Shown piece after piece: positions 9,422-17,495 of a stretch of DNA of 64,000 nt. A program made the position numbers and the translations under genes. Origin of the DNA: Streptomyces violaceusniger Tu 4113 (GTDB taxonomy: Bacteria > Actinomycetota > Actinomycetes > Streptomycetales > Streptomycetaceae); assembly GCF_000147815.2 (NCBI RefSeq), contig NC_015957.1:6944001-7008000 (forward strand), given 5' to 3'. The notes beneath the pieces are model-generated. The model had not been told where the DNA came from and did no database searches. It saw only the letters and a list, made by a program, of their open reading frames with translations. Each line of letters begins with the position of its first letter. Position 1 is the first letter of the stretch.

Positions 9422-9447
9422 TGAGACTGCGTCTCATATTTAAGACG
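9422..9447. promoter_or_regulatory. Operator palindrome plus -10-like ATATTT upstream of the aldehyde dehydrogenase
   Basis: TGAGACTGCGTCTCA at 9422-9436 is a perfect 6-3-6 palindrome. It runs into CATATTTAAGAC, so a CATATT -10 candidate abuts the right half-site. The SDR promoter at 12450-12475 has the same arrangement almost base for base. Confidence 0.82.
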
Positions 9448-9466
9448 AATTGAGGGAGCGTGCTTG

Positions 9467-10903
9467 ATGACCGATGCGACCAATGCACAGGTCCTGGCGC
9501 ATAAACTCGACGCCGCAGCAGACGCGTTCGAGCAGTGGAGCCGCCTCCAGTCGGCCGACCGGGCCCCGTTTCTCGAGGCCATCGCCTCCGCACTCGAAGA
9601 GGCCGCGCCGAAGCTCGTGACGATCGCGGACGAGGAGACGTCCCTCGGGCAGCCCCGGCTGCGGAACGAAATGGTCCGTACGGTGTTCCAGCTACGGCTC
9701 TTCGCCGAGGTGGTGACGCGGGGGGAATACCTCGGGGCCGCGATCGACCGCGCCGACCCCGCGTGGCCGATGGGCCCGCGGCCCGATCTGCGCCGGGTGC
9801 TCGAACCACTCGGTCCCGTGGTCGTCTTCGCCGCGAGCAACTTCCCGTTCGCGTTCAGCGTGGCGGGCGGGGACACCGCCTCGGCGCTCGCGGCGGGCTG
9901 CCCGGTCGTGGTCAAGGCCCACTCCGGCCACCCCAGGCTCTCGGCCGCCACGGCGGAGGTGGTGCACCACGCACTGCGGTCCGCGGGCGCACCCGATGGG
10001 CTCTTCGACGTGGTCTTCGGTACGGAGGCGGGCCGGGCCGCCATCGTGGACTCGCGGGTGAAGGCGGGCGCGTTCACCGGATCGATCGAGGCGGGCCGGA
10101 CGCTTTTCGACCTCGCCACGGGCCGTCCGGAGCCCATACCGTTCTTCGGCGAACTCGGCAGCGTCAACCCGGTGTTCGTGACGGAGGCCGCCGCCGAGCG
10201 GCGCGGGCCCGAGATCGTCTCGGAGTTCGCCGGCTCGTTCACGCTCGGCGCCGGACAGTTCTGCACCAAGCCCGGCATCCTGCTGGTCCCGGCCGCGGCC
10301 AAGCTGGTGGACCGGCTTCCCGGCGCGGTTCCGGGCGAGGCGTTGGCGTTGCTCAACGATCGCATCCGGACCTCCTATGCGAGTGCGGTGCGGGAGTTGC
10401 GCGATACGGCCGGGGTGCGGGTCGTGGTGAGTGGCGACCACGCCGCCGCCGATCCGTCGCCGACGGTGCTGTGCACGACCTCGGCCGAACTCCTCGGTGA
10501 CCCCGAGGCGCTCATACGCGAGGTGTTCGGACCGGCCGCGCTGGTCGTCGAGTACGCGGAGGAGAGCGAACTGCTCGACGTGGCGAAGGTCATCGACGGA
10601 CAACTGACCGCGTCCATCCAGGGCGAGGACGACGACACCATCGCAGCGGAGTTGATCAGGCTCCTGGCCGCCAAGGCCGGACGTGTGCTCTGGAACCAGT
10701 GGCCCACGGGCGTGTCGGTCACCTATGCCCAGCAGCACGGCGGCCCCTACCCGGCCACCACCGCGCCGGGTACGACTTCGGTAGGGACCGAGGCCATCTC
10801 CCGGTTCCTGCGGCCGGTCGCCTATCAGGGCGTGCCGCAGCACCTGCTGCCGCCCGCCCTGCGCGACGCCAACCCGCTCGGGATCCCCCAACGGGCCTCC
10901 TGA
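9467..10903 (+). CDS. NADP-dependent aldehyde dehydrogenase (alpha-ketoglutarate semialdehyde type)
   Basis: 478 aa, ATG at 9467 with GAGGGAG upstream. ALDH fold with Lys150 (VVVKAHSGHP), Glu229 (FFGELGSVNP) and nucleophile Cys266 (GAGQFCTKPG). The N-terminal part and FPFAFSVAGGDTASALAAGCPVVVKAHSGHP-type segment (read in pieces) resemble 2,5-dioxovalerate / succinate-semialdehyde-like dehydrogenases of acid-sugar and hydroxyacid pathways. Known family role: oxidise a terminal semialdehyde to a TCA-cycle acid. Divergent from the Zn-ADH operon, each side with a copy of the same operator, and convergent with the FMN hydroxyacid dehydrogenase. Confidence 0.9.
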   Translation: MTDATNAQVLAHKLDAAADAFEQWSRLQSADRAPFLEAIASALEEAAPKLVTIADEETSLGQPRLRNEMVRTVFQLRLFAEVVTRGEYLGAAIDRADPAWPMGPRPDLRRVLEPLGPVVVFAASNFPFAFSVAGGDTASALAAGCPVVVKAHSGHPRLSAATAEVVHHALRSAGAPDGLFDVVFGTEAGRAAIVDSRVKAGAFTGSIEAGRTLFDLATGRPEPIPFFGELGSVNPVFVTEAAAERRGPEIVSEFAGSFTLGAGQFCTKPGILLVPAAAKLVDRLPGAVPGEALALLNDRIRTSYASAVRELRDTAGVRVVVSGDHAAADPSPTVLCTTSAELLGDPEALIREVFGPAALVVEYAEESELLDVAKVIDGQLTASIQGEDDDTIAAELIRLLAAKAGRVLWNQWPTGVSVTYAQQHGGPYPATTAPGTTSVGTEAISRFLRPVAYQGVPQHLLPPALRDANPLGIPQRAS

Positions 10904-10943
10904 GGCCGGGCCGCAGCGCACGCGGCCAAGGGGCCGTGCGCAC

Positions 10944-10980
10944 GGGAAAGGGCCCGCTTCCCCCGGCGGGCCCCTTCCGT
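10944..10980. terminator. Bidirectional terminator hairpin
   Basis: Stem GGAAAGGGCCCGC (10945-10957) / GCGGGCCCCTTCC (10966-10978), 13 bp with one mismatch and an 8-nt loop. It stands between the stops of the convergent aldehyde dehydrogenase and FMN dehydrogenase genes. Confidence 0.8.
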
Positions 10981-11008
10981 ACCCGAACCGTTCACGGCAT
11001 ACGACCGC

Positions 11009-12304
11009 TCAAGGCATGCGGAGGTGATGCCGCGCGATGGCATCGCTCGCCTTCAGGCCGAGCAGTTGCAGGCTGCGTGCGTACTCCTCGCGCAGGATCG
11101 TGACGGCACGCTCCACGCCCCGCTCGCCACCGGCCATCAGGCCGTACAGATAGGCCCGGCCGATCATGACCGCGTCCGCCCCGAGTGCCCGCGCGGCGAG
11201 GATGTCCTGACCGTGTGTGACACCGCTGTCGAGGATGACCGTGGCGTCAGGGCCGAGCTCCTCGCGTATCCCGGGCAGCACCGTGAGGGTGGCCGGTGTG
11301 CGGTCGAGCTGCCGCCCGCCGTGGTTGGACACGATCACGCCGTCCGCGCCCCCCTCGACGACGCGGCGCGCGTCGCGCGGGCTGAGGACCCCCTTGACCA
11401 GCAACCGGTACGGCCAGTGGGCGCGCAGCCATGCCAGGTGCTCGTAGCTCAGCGTCGGTTCGAAGACGACGTCGGCGACCCGCACGGCGTCGATCGTGTC
11501 GCCGCTCACGCCACTCACACCGCCACCCATGCCACTCAGCGACGCGAACGTGATCGGGGCTGTGGTCAGCTTGTTCAGCGCCCAGGAGGGGTAGCGGGCC
11601 ATCCCGAACAGCGTCCGCAGGGTGAGCGAGGGCGGGATCGTGAGGCCGTTGCGCATGTCCTTCGGGTGCCGGCCCGCCACCGGTGTGTCGACGGTGAGGA
11701 CCACGGTGGTGAACCCGGCCGCGAGCGCGCGGTCGAGAAGCTCCGCGTTGAGGCGCTCGTTCCGGGTCAGGTAGAGCTGGAACCAGTGTTCGCCGCCGGG
11801 AGCCGCCGCGGCGACGTCCTCGACGGTCGAGGTGCCCACGGTGGACAGGGCGTAGGGCAGGCCGTGGCGGGCGGCCACGCGCGCGACCGCCGCCTCACCC
11901 TCGTGGTGCATCATCCGGGTGTAACCGGTCGGCGCGAAGATCAGCGGCATCGCGATCTCGCGGCCGAACAGCCGCGTGGACAGGTCCGGATGGTCGACCG
12001 GCGACAGGTACTCCGGCACGAGTTCGACCGCCGCGAACGCCGCCCTGCTGCGCCGCGCGGTCAGCTCCGCGTCGGCCGCGCCGTCGACGTAGTCGAACAC
12101 CGCACGCGGGGTCGTGCGCACCGCCACCGCGCGCAGATCGCCGATGGTCAGCGCGGCCCCGAGCCGCCGCTCGACCGGATTGAGGGTCGGCCGGCGCAGT
12201 TGCAGAACCTCCCGGAGCTCGGTCCACCGGGGTCGCTGCCGCGCCACACGAGGCCGCTTGGGGGCTGCGGATGCCGCTTGGGGCTGGGTGCCGGTCACTG
12301 TCAT
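11009..12304 (-). CDS. FMN-dependent 2-hydroxyacid dehydrogenase/oxidase (lactate dehydrogenase-like)
   Basis: 431 aa, ATG at 12302-12304. TIM-barrel flavoprotein: PRAVFDYVDGAADAE near the N-terminus, MPLIFAPTGYTRMMHHEGE, LTVDTPVAGRHPKDMRNG, LLVKGVLSPRDA (flavin Lys), and the active-site signature VSNHGGRQLDRTPATL with catalytic His and substrate-binding Arg; then VILDSGVTHGQDILAARALGADAVMIGRAYLYGL. The family oxidises L-2-hydroxyacids (lactate, glycolate, mandelate) to 2-keto acids. The ~35-residue N-terminal extension is not membrane-spanning. Its promoter carries the palindrome TCAGACGCTGTCTGA. Confidence 0.92.
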   Translation of the reverse strand: MTVTGTQPQAASAAPKRPRVARQRPRWTELREVLQLRRPTLNPVERRLGAALTIGDLRAVAVRTTPRAVFDYVDGAADAELTARRSRAAFAAVELVPEYLSPVDHPDLSTRLFGREIAMPLIFAPTGYTRMMHHEGEAAVARVAARHGLPYALSTVGTSTVEDVAAAAPGGEHWFQLYLTRNERLNAELLDRALAAGFTTVVLTVDTPVAGRHPKDMRNGLTIPPSLTLRTLFGMARYPSWALNKLTTAPITFASLSGMGGGVSGVSGDTIDAVRVADVVFEPTLSYEHLAWLRAHWPYRLLVKGVLSPRDARRVVEGGADGVIVSNHGGRQLDRTPATLTVLPGIREELGPDATVILDSGVTHGQDILAARALGADAVMIGRAYLYGLMAGGERGVERAVTILREEYARSLQLLGLKASDAIARHHLRMP

Positions 12305-12352
12305 GCCTCTCGGTGTGCGGGTGTCGAAGGCCGTTCGACGAACGACGAGATA

Positions 12353-12367
12353 TCAGACGCTGTCTGA
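12353..12367. promoter_or_regulatory. Operator palindrome upstream of the FMN dehydrogenase
   Basis: Perfect 6-3-6 palindrome TCAGAC-GCT-GTCTGA, 48 bp before the FMN dehydrogenase start. On the minus strand it is followed by TATCTC, matching the ATATTT position of sister sites. It shares the intergenic region with the site at 12450. Confidence 0.8.
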
Positions 12368-12449
12368 GAAATCGGAGTCTCGCTCGTCGTTTCGGCGGGC
12401 GTCAAGCCTTGACGTGCGCCGCACACGTGGGCACCATCTGGTTTGTATA

Positions 12450-12475
12450 TGAGACAGCGTCTTATATTTCAGACA
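12450..12475. promoter_or_regulatory. Operator palindrome plus TATATT -10 upstream of the SDR operon
   Basis: TGAGACAGCGTCTTA at 12450-12464, running into TATATTTCAGACA. The TATATT at 12463-12468 is a good -10 hexamer, so the palindrome occupies the -10/-35 spacer, as expected of a repressor site. AGGAAGG before the ATG at 12488 is the ribosome site. Confidence 0.82.
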
Positions 12476-12487
12476 TAGGAAGGTGCC

Positions 12488-13261
12488 ATGCAACTCGGTC
12501 TGGCAGGCAAAACCGCCCTCATCTGTGCGTCCACCTCCGGTCTCGGCCGGGCGACCGCCCGGGCCCTGGCGGAGGAAGGCGTCACCGTCGTGGTCACGGG
12601 CCGCTCGGGCGAACGGGCCAAGGAGGTGGCGGGCGAGCTGCCCAACGCGGTCGGCGTGGGCTGCGACCTGGTCGCGGACGGCGGCGCGGAGCGGCTCCTC
12701 ACGGCGGCCCGCGAGGCCGTCGGCGACCTCGACATCCTCGTACTGAACGGGCCGGGGCCAACGCCCGGACCCGCCCGCGCCATCGACACCGCCGGGGTCG
12801 AGCAGGCCATCGCCACGCTGGTGACACCCCAGCAGATCCTGGTGCGGGGCACCCTGCCCGCCATGGTCGAGAAGGGGTGGGGCCGCATCCTGAGCATCAG
12901 CTCGACGAGCGTGCAGGCGCCCCTGCCGAACCTTTCGCTGTCCAACCTCGGGCGGGCCGCGCTCGCCGGATACCTCAAAACCCTCGCCGCCGAAGTCGCC
13001 GCCCACGGCGTGACGGTCAACTCCCTGCTTCCCGGGCGCATCGCCACCCCGCGCGCCCGGCAGATCGACGAGGCCGCCGCCCAGCGCACCGGCCAGTCAC
13101 TGGACGAGGTCGAGGCCGCGTCCAAGGCCACGATCCCGGCCGGGCGCTACGGCGACCCCGCTGAGTTCGGCGCCGTCGCCGCGTTTCTGTGCAGCACCCA
13201 GGCCGCGTACGTCACGGGCAGTGCCCTGCGGTGTGACGGCGGCATGGTGCCAACTCTCTGA
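12488..13261 (+). CDS. SDR-family protein lacking the Tyr-Lys catalytic pair
   Basis: 257 aa, ATG 12488, preceded by AGGAAGG. Classical short-chain dehydrogenase length and fold: cofactor motif CASTSGLGRATA (TGxxxGxG variant), VTGRSGER (NADP-type Arg), C-terminal GRYGDPAEFGAVAAFLCS and GSALRCDGGMVPTL. The YxxxK position reads S152-N-L-G-R156 after the Ser138-140 cluster, and NNAG is replaced by LNGPGPTPG. A subset of bacterial '3-oxoacyl-ACP reductase-like' SDRs shares this altered pattern, so it is probably a stable subfamily and not a dead gene. First gene of a five-gene run. Confidence 0.85.
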   Translation: MQLGLAGKTALICASTSGLGRATARALAEEGVTVVVTGRSGERAKEVAGELPNAVGVGCDLVADGGAERLLTAAREAVGDLDILVLNGPGPTPGPARAIDTAGVEQAIATLVTPQQILVRGTLPAMVEKGWGRILSISSTSVQAPLPNLSLSNLGRAALAGYLKTLAAEVAAHGVTVNSLLPGRIATPRARQIDEAAAQRTGQSLDEVEAASKATIPAGRYGDPAEFGAVAAFLCSTQAAYVTGSALRCDGGMVPTL

Positions 13262-13311
13262 CGCGGTCGACAAGTTCACCCGACTCCCCCAGACGAGAGC
13301 AGCGCAGCCGC

Positions 13312-14664
13312 ATGAGCCATATTCCCGTCACCGACACAGCAACCGACGCCAGAGCCGGCCAGTCCCCCGTGGCTCCCCGGGCCGCCTCCGCCATCCGCCG
13401 AACGGCCCTGGCGGGCATGATCGGCACCACGATCGAGTGGTACGACTTCTACATCTACGGCCTCGCCGCGGCACTGGTCTTCGGCACGGAGTTCTTTCCC
13501 GACTTCTCACCGGCGGCCGGCACGCTGGCCGCGTTCGCCACCTTCGCGGTCGGCTTCATCGCCCGCCCGCTCGGCGGAGTGATCTTCGGTCACTTCGGGG
13601 ACCGCGTGGGGCGCAAGAACGCGCTCATGCTCACGCTGTTCCTGATGGGCGCGGCGACCGTCATCGTCGGCCTGCTGCCGGGCTTCCAGACCATCGGCAT
13701 CTGGGCGCCCATCCTGCTGGTCACGCTGCGCTTCCTCCAGGGCTTCGCGGTCGGCGGTGAGTGGGGCGGCGCGGTGACCATGGTCGTGGAGTCCTCGCCA
13801 CGGGACCGGCGCGGCTTCTACGGGAGCCTGCCGCAGATGGGTGTGCCGCTGGGGCTGGTGCTCTCGTCGACCGTGTTCGCGGCGGTCTCCACGCTGCCCG
13901 ATGACGACCTCCTCGCCTGGGGCTGGCGCATCCCCTTCCTGCTCAGCATCGTGCTGATCGCGGTCGGACTGTTCCTCCGTTCGCGCATCACCGAGACACA
14001 GACGTTCGTCCAGGTGAAGGCGTCGGGGCGGGCGCGCAAGATGCCGGCCATGGAGGCGTTCCGCCACCACGGGAAGGCGATCGCCCTCACCGTCGGCATG
14101 TATGTCTCGGCCGGTGTCCCCTTCTACATCGTCTCGGTTTTCGTGCTGTCCTACGGCTCATCCCACCTTGGTCTCTCGCGGAGTGTGCTGCTGACCGGGA
14201 TGCTCATCGCGGCGGTGGCCGAGGCGCTGACGGTGCCCTGCTTCGGCGCGCTGTCGGACCGATGGGGCCGGCGGCCCGTGTTCCTGAGCGCCGCCGCGTT
14301 CACGGCCGTTCTCGCCTTCCCGTTCTTCTGGCTGCTGGCGACCGGGCAGACGGGGCTCGCCTGGCTGGCCATGCTGCTCGCGCTCGCCGTGGCGCACGCG
14401 GGGATGTACGCGCCCACCGCGGCGCTGTACGCGGAACTGTTCCCCGCGAACGTCCGGTACACCGGTACGTCGATCGGCTATCAACTCGGCGGTGTCGTGG
14501 CCGGGTTCGTGCCGCTCGTGGCGGGCGCACTCGTCAACGCGGCCGACGGCGCCTCGTGGCCGATCGCCGCCATCTGGGCGGGAGCGGCACTGATCGGGCT
14601 GGTCTGCGCGCTGATCGTCCGGGAATCCCGGGGCCGCGATCTGCACCCCCACCACGACACCTGA
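13312..14664 (+). CDS. MFS importer, metabolite:H+ symporter (MHS/ShiA-like) family
   Basis: 450 aa with 12 predicted membrane segments. MHS hallmarks: GTTIEWYDFYIYGLAAALVF in helix 1, loop GHFGDRVGRKNAL, RFLQGFAVGGEWGGAV, and the second-half loop DRWGRRPV. Known relatives import shikimate, alpha-ketoglutarate, proline/betaine or small organic acids with protons. Position between the SDR and the lactonase suggests it brings in the substrate of this pathway. Start ATG 13312 follows the SDR stop by 50 bp. Confidence 0.92.
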   Translation: MSHIPVTDTATDARAGQSPVAPRAASAIRRTALAGMIGTTIEWYDFYIYGLAAALVFGTEFFPDFSPAAGTLAAFATFAVGFIARPLGGVIFGHFGDRVGRKNALMLTLFLMGAATVIVGLLPGFQTIGIWAPILLVTLRFLQGFAVGGEWGGAVTMVVESSPRDRRGFYGSLPQMGVPLGLVLSSTVFAAVSTLPDDDLLAWGWRIPFLLSIVLIAVGLFLRSRITETQTFVQVKASGRARKMPAMEAFRHHGKAIALTVGMYVSAGVPFYIVSVFVLSYGSSHLGLSRSVLLTGMLIAAVAEALTVPCFGALSDRWGRRPVFLSAAAFTAVLAFPFFWLLATGQTGLAWLAMLLALAVAHAGMYAPTAALYAELFPANVRYTGTSIGYQLGGVVAGFVPLVAGALVNAADGASWPIAAIWAGAALIGLVCALIVRESRGRDLHPHHDT

Positions 14665-14752
14665 GCCGGGGAATCCCCTCCCCCGCCCGCCCACTGCCCT
14701 GCCCAACTCACACCGACCGACCCGTATGTCCCCCGACCGGAGGTGAAGCTCC

Positions 14753-15562
14753 ATGACCGCCAACAAAGTCCACGTACTGAGCTGCGGAGCGATGAGCTGC
14801 GATCTGACGTGGCTGCTGCTCAAGGCCGGCCGTACGATGCGGACGCGCACCGAGCACCAGCGGCCGCCCGAGTGGTACTCCTGCACCACCCACTGCGTCC
14901 TCGTGGAAACCCCCGGGGGCACCCTGCTGTGGGACACAAGCTGTCCCCGCGACTGGGAGACCCGCTGGGCCCCGACCGGTCTGCAGGAGTACTTCCCCTA
15001 CGACCGGGTGAGCGACGAGGAGTATCTCGACGCGCGGCTCGGCCAGCTCGGCGTCCAACCGCAGGACATCGACTACCTGGTCCTGTCCCATCTGCACTTC
15101 GACCACGCCGGGAACATCGGCATGTTCACCGGCACCGGCGCGAAGCTGGTGTGCCACGAGAGGGAGAAGGAGTTCGCCTTCGGCTTCGACGGCGCCTTCA
15201 ACGGTGCCCATCTCAAGGCGGACTACGCGGCGTGTGATTTCGACACCGTCAGCGGCGACACCGAGATCCTGCCCGGCGTCACCCTCATCGAGGCCCCCGG
15301 GCACACCCCCGGCACCATGGCGATGAAGGTCGAACTGCCGGAGACCGGGACCATGCTCTTCACCTCGGACGCCGTCTATATGGGTGACTCCTACGGGCCG
15401 CCGGCCACCCCCGCCGCCATCGTCAACGATCTGTCCGCCTGGTACGGCTCGGTGGAGAAGCTCCGCGGCATCGCCGAGCAGTCGGACGCCACCGTCGTCT
15501 TCGGCCACGACGCCGAGCAGTTGCGCTCGATGCGGCTCGCCCCCAGCGGCTTCTACGCCTGA
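14753..15562 (+). CDS. Metallo-beta-lactamase-fold lactonase, AttM/BlcC (AHL lactonase) type
   Basis: 269 aa, ATG 14753, GGAGGTGAAG upstream. Dinuclear zinc motif His113-Leu-His115-Phe-Asp117-His118, then His184 (APGHTPG), Asp206 (TSDAVYM) and a C-terminal GHD (VVFGHDAEQL). The N-terminal VLSCGAMSCD and the closing LAPSGFYA match the AttM/AiiB branch of lactonases, which in Agrobacterium open gamma-butyrolactone to 4-hydroxybutyrate (BlcC) as well as acyl-homoserine lactones. Its next neighbour is a 4-hydroxybutyrate-type Fe-ADH, strengthening a lactone-opening role. Alternative: another ester or lactone substrate. Confidence 0.85.
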   Translation: MTANKVHVLSCGAMSCDLTWLLLKAGRTMRTRTEHQRPPEWYSCTTHCVLVETPGGTLLWDTSCPRDWETRWAPTGLQEYFPYDRVSDEEYLDARLGQLGVQPQDIDYLVLSHLHFDHAGNIGMFTGTGAKLVCHEREKEFAFGFDGAFNGAHLKADYAACDFDTVSGDTEILPGVTLIEAPGHTPGTMAMKVELPETGTMLFTSDAVYMGDSYGPPATPAAIVNDLSAWYGSVEKLRGIAEQSDATVVFGHDAEQLRSMRLAPSGFYA

Positions 15563-15639
15563 TCGTCCGGGTCCCGGCCGGCGCTCCGGTACCGTTCGCC
15601 GCGCCGCTGGGACCCAACCGATCCCCAGGAGGGACGCGT

Positions 15640-16929
15640 ATGAGCACCACCGCTCCGGCCGGACCCGAGTCCGTTTTCACCTACGGCGCCCCGGCGCTGA
15701 AGTTCGGGCCGGGAGCATCCGACGAGATCGGCTACGACCTCGCCCAGCACGGGGCCCGCCGGGTCCTCGTGATCACCGACGCGGGGGTGGCCGCCACCGG
15801 CGCGCCGCACCGCATCGCCGAGCGGATGACCGCGTTCGGCATCGAAGCCCACGTCTTCGACGGCGTCCACGTGGAGCCCACCGACGTCAGCCTGCGGCAG
15901 GCCGTGGACCACGCGCTGGCGTCGGGCCCGTGGGACGCCTTCGTCGCGGTGGGCGGCGGCTCCAGCATCGACACCGCCAAGGCCGTCAACCTGCTGAGCA
16001 CCAACCCCGGCGAGCTGATGGACTACATCAACGCGCCGGTGGGCAGGGCGCTGGCGCCCGCGAACCCGCTGGGGCCGCTGGTCGCGGTTCCCACCACCAC
16101 CGGAACCGGCGCGGAGAGCACCACCATCTGTGTGCTCGACGTCCTGGAACTGAAGGTCAAGACCGGCATCAGCCACGCCCGCCTGCGGCCCACGCTCGCG
16201 GTCATCGACCCGGACCTGACCTTCACCCAGCCCGCCGGGGTGACCGCCGCCAGCGGCATGGACATCCTGTGCCACGCGCTGGAGAGCTACACGGCCCGCC
16301 CGTACGACACCTACCCGCACAAGCGCCCCGAGCAGCGCGTGCCGTACTGCGGCGCCAATCCCATCTCCGACGCGTGGTCGGAACGGGCGCTGCACCTGCT
16401 CGCGCAGTCCTTCCGCACCGCGGTCCGCGACGGCGACAATCCCCAGGCGCGTTCCGACATGGCGCTGGCGGCAACCTTCGCCGGCCTCGGATTCGGCAAC
16501 GCGGGCGTCCACATCCCCCACGCCAACGCCTACCCGATCGCCGGACGGGTGAAGGACTTCCACCCCGCCGGCTACCCCGCACACGAGCCGATGGTGCCCC
16601 ACGGCATGGCGGTCTCGCTCACCGCGCCGGAGGCGTTCCGCTTCACCTTCTCCGCCCGGCCCGAGCGGCATCTGCGGGCCGCGGAACTCCTCGCCCCGGG
16701 GATGGAACGCCCCGCCGACCCCGCCGAGTATCTGCCCACCGCGATCGAGCAGTTGATGCGCGACATCGGCATGCCCAACGGCATCGGCGGTGTCGGCTAC
16801 GGCGAGGGAGACATCCCGGCGCTGGTGGAAGGCGCCATGAAGCAGCAGCGACTGCTGTCCACCGCCCCGCGCACGGTCACCGAGGACGACGTGGCCGGCA
16901 TCCTCGACCGCTCTCTGACGCTCTGGTGA
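15640..16929 (+). CDS. Iron-containing alcohol dehydrogenase, hydroxyacid-oxoacid transhydrogenase-like
   Basis: 429 aa, ATG 15640, AGGAGGG upstream. Type III ADH: GGGSSIDTAKAVNLL, PTTTGTGAESTTICVL, and metal ligands in SGMDILCHALESY, GVHIPHANAYPIAG and MVPHGMAVSL. Length, the HKRPEQRVPYCGANPISD insert and the GVHIPHA region match the ADHFE1/HOT branch, which oxidises 4-hydroxybutyrate while reducing 2-oxoglutarate to 2-hydroxyglutarate. Next to a lactonase it would take the ring-opened hydroxyacid to a semialdehyde, which the ALDH at 9467 could finish (inference). Confidence 0.87.
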   Translation: MSTTAPAGPESVFTYGAPALKFGPGASDEIGYDLAQHGARRVLVITDAGVAATGAPHRIAERMTAFGIEAHVFDGVHVEPTDVSLRQAVDHALASGPWDAFVAVGGGSSIDTAKAVNLLSTNPGELMDYINAPVGRALAPANPLGPLVAVPTTTGTGAESTTICVLDVLELKVKTGISHARLRPTLAVIDPDLTFTQPAGVTAASGMDILCHALESYTARPYDTYPHKRPEQRVPYCGANPISDAWSERALHLLAQSFRTAVRDGDNPQARSDMALAATFAGLGFGNAGVHIPHANAYPIAGRVKDFHPAGYPAHEPMVPHGMAVSLTAPEAFRFTFSARPERHLRAAELLAPGMERPADPAEYLPTAIEQLMRDIGMPNGIGGVGYGEGDIPALVEGAMKQQRLLSTAPRTVTEDDVAGILDRSLTLW

Positions 16930-16942
16930 TGTGAGGGACCCC

Positions 16943-17407
16943 ATGGCCATCTATGAACTCGCCTGCGAGACCGGACACCGCTTCGAGGTGATCCAGTCGT
17001 ACACCGCACCGCTGCCGAGCTGCCCGGAGTGCGGCGGCGCCACCCGCAAGATACCCAGCAGCTTCGCCCTGGGTGGCGCCGCCACCGTGCCACCGCCGCC
17101 GGAGCGGATGCCGCAGACCTGGAAGGGAACGTATCGCGGCGACCGTGACTACGTCACCGACCTGCGGCGCACGGCCGAATCCCGGCAGAAGCTGGAGGAC
17201 AAGTACCCCGAACTCGCCGGCGACCGGCGGCCGATCGTCGCTCACGAAGGCAGATACGAGGGAGCCCCGCTGCGCGCGGGCGACACACCATCCGCTCCCT
17301 CCGAGGGGGCCGGGCACGGCCACTCTCACGGGCACTCGCATGCACACGGCCATGACCATGGCCACGCTCACGGGAGCGCCAAGAGCCGCCCCGCAGCAGG
17401 CGACTGA
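16943..17407 (+). CDS. FmdB-like zinc-ribbon protein with a histidine-rich tail
   Basis: 154 aa, ATG at 16943 (GAGGG upstream), 13 bp after the Fe-ADH stop. Residues 1-40 are an FmdB-type ribbon, MAIYELACETGHRFEV...SCPECGGATRKI, with the first knuckle reduced to Cys-x3-His. Residues ~115-145 are strongly His-rich, alternating with Gly, Ser and Ala. FmdB proteins accompany amidase and oxidoreductase genes with unclear roles; the His tail suggests binding or delivery of Fe, Zn or Ni, possibly to the adjacent metal-dependent enzymes (inference). Confidence 0.8.
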   Translation: MAIYELACETGHRFEVIQSYTAPLPSCPECGGATRKIPSSFALGGAATVPPPPERMPQTWKGTYRGDRDYVTDLRRTAESRQKLEDKYPELAGDRRPIVAHEGRYEGAPLRAGDTPSAPSEGAGHGHSHGHSHAHGHDHGHAHGSAKSRPAAGD

Positions 17408-17495
17408 GCCCTCGGCGGACCGATCCCGAAAGCGGACACGGATACATGGTTAGGGTTACCTGACTTCGATGCGTGTCGGGTTCGATGGAGGTCTC

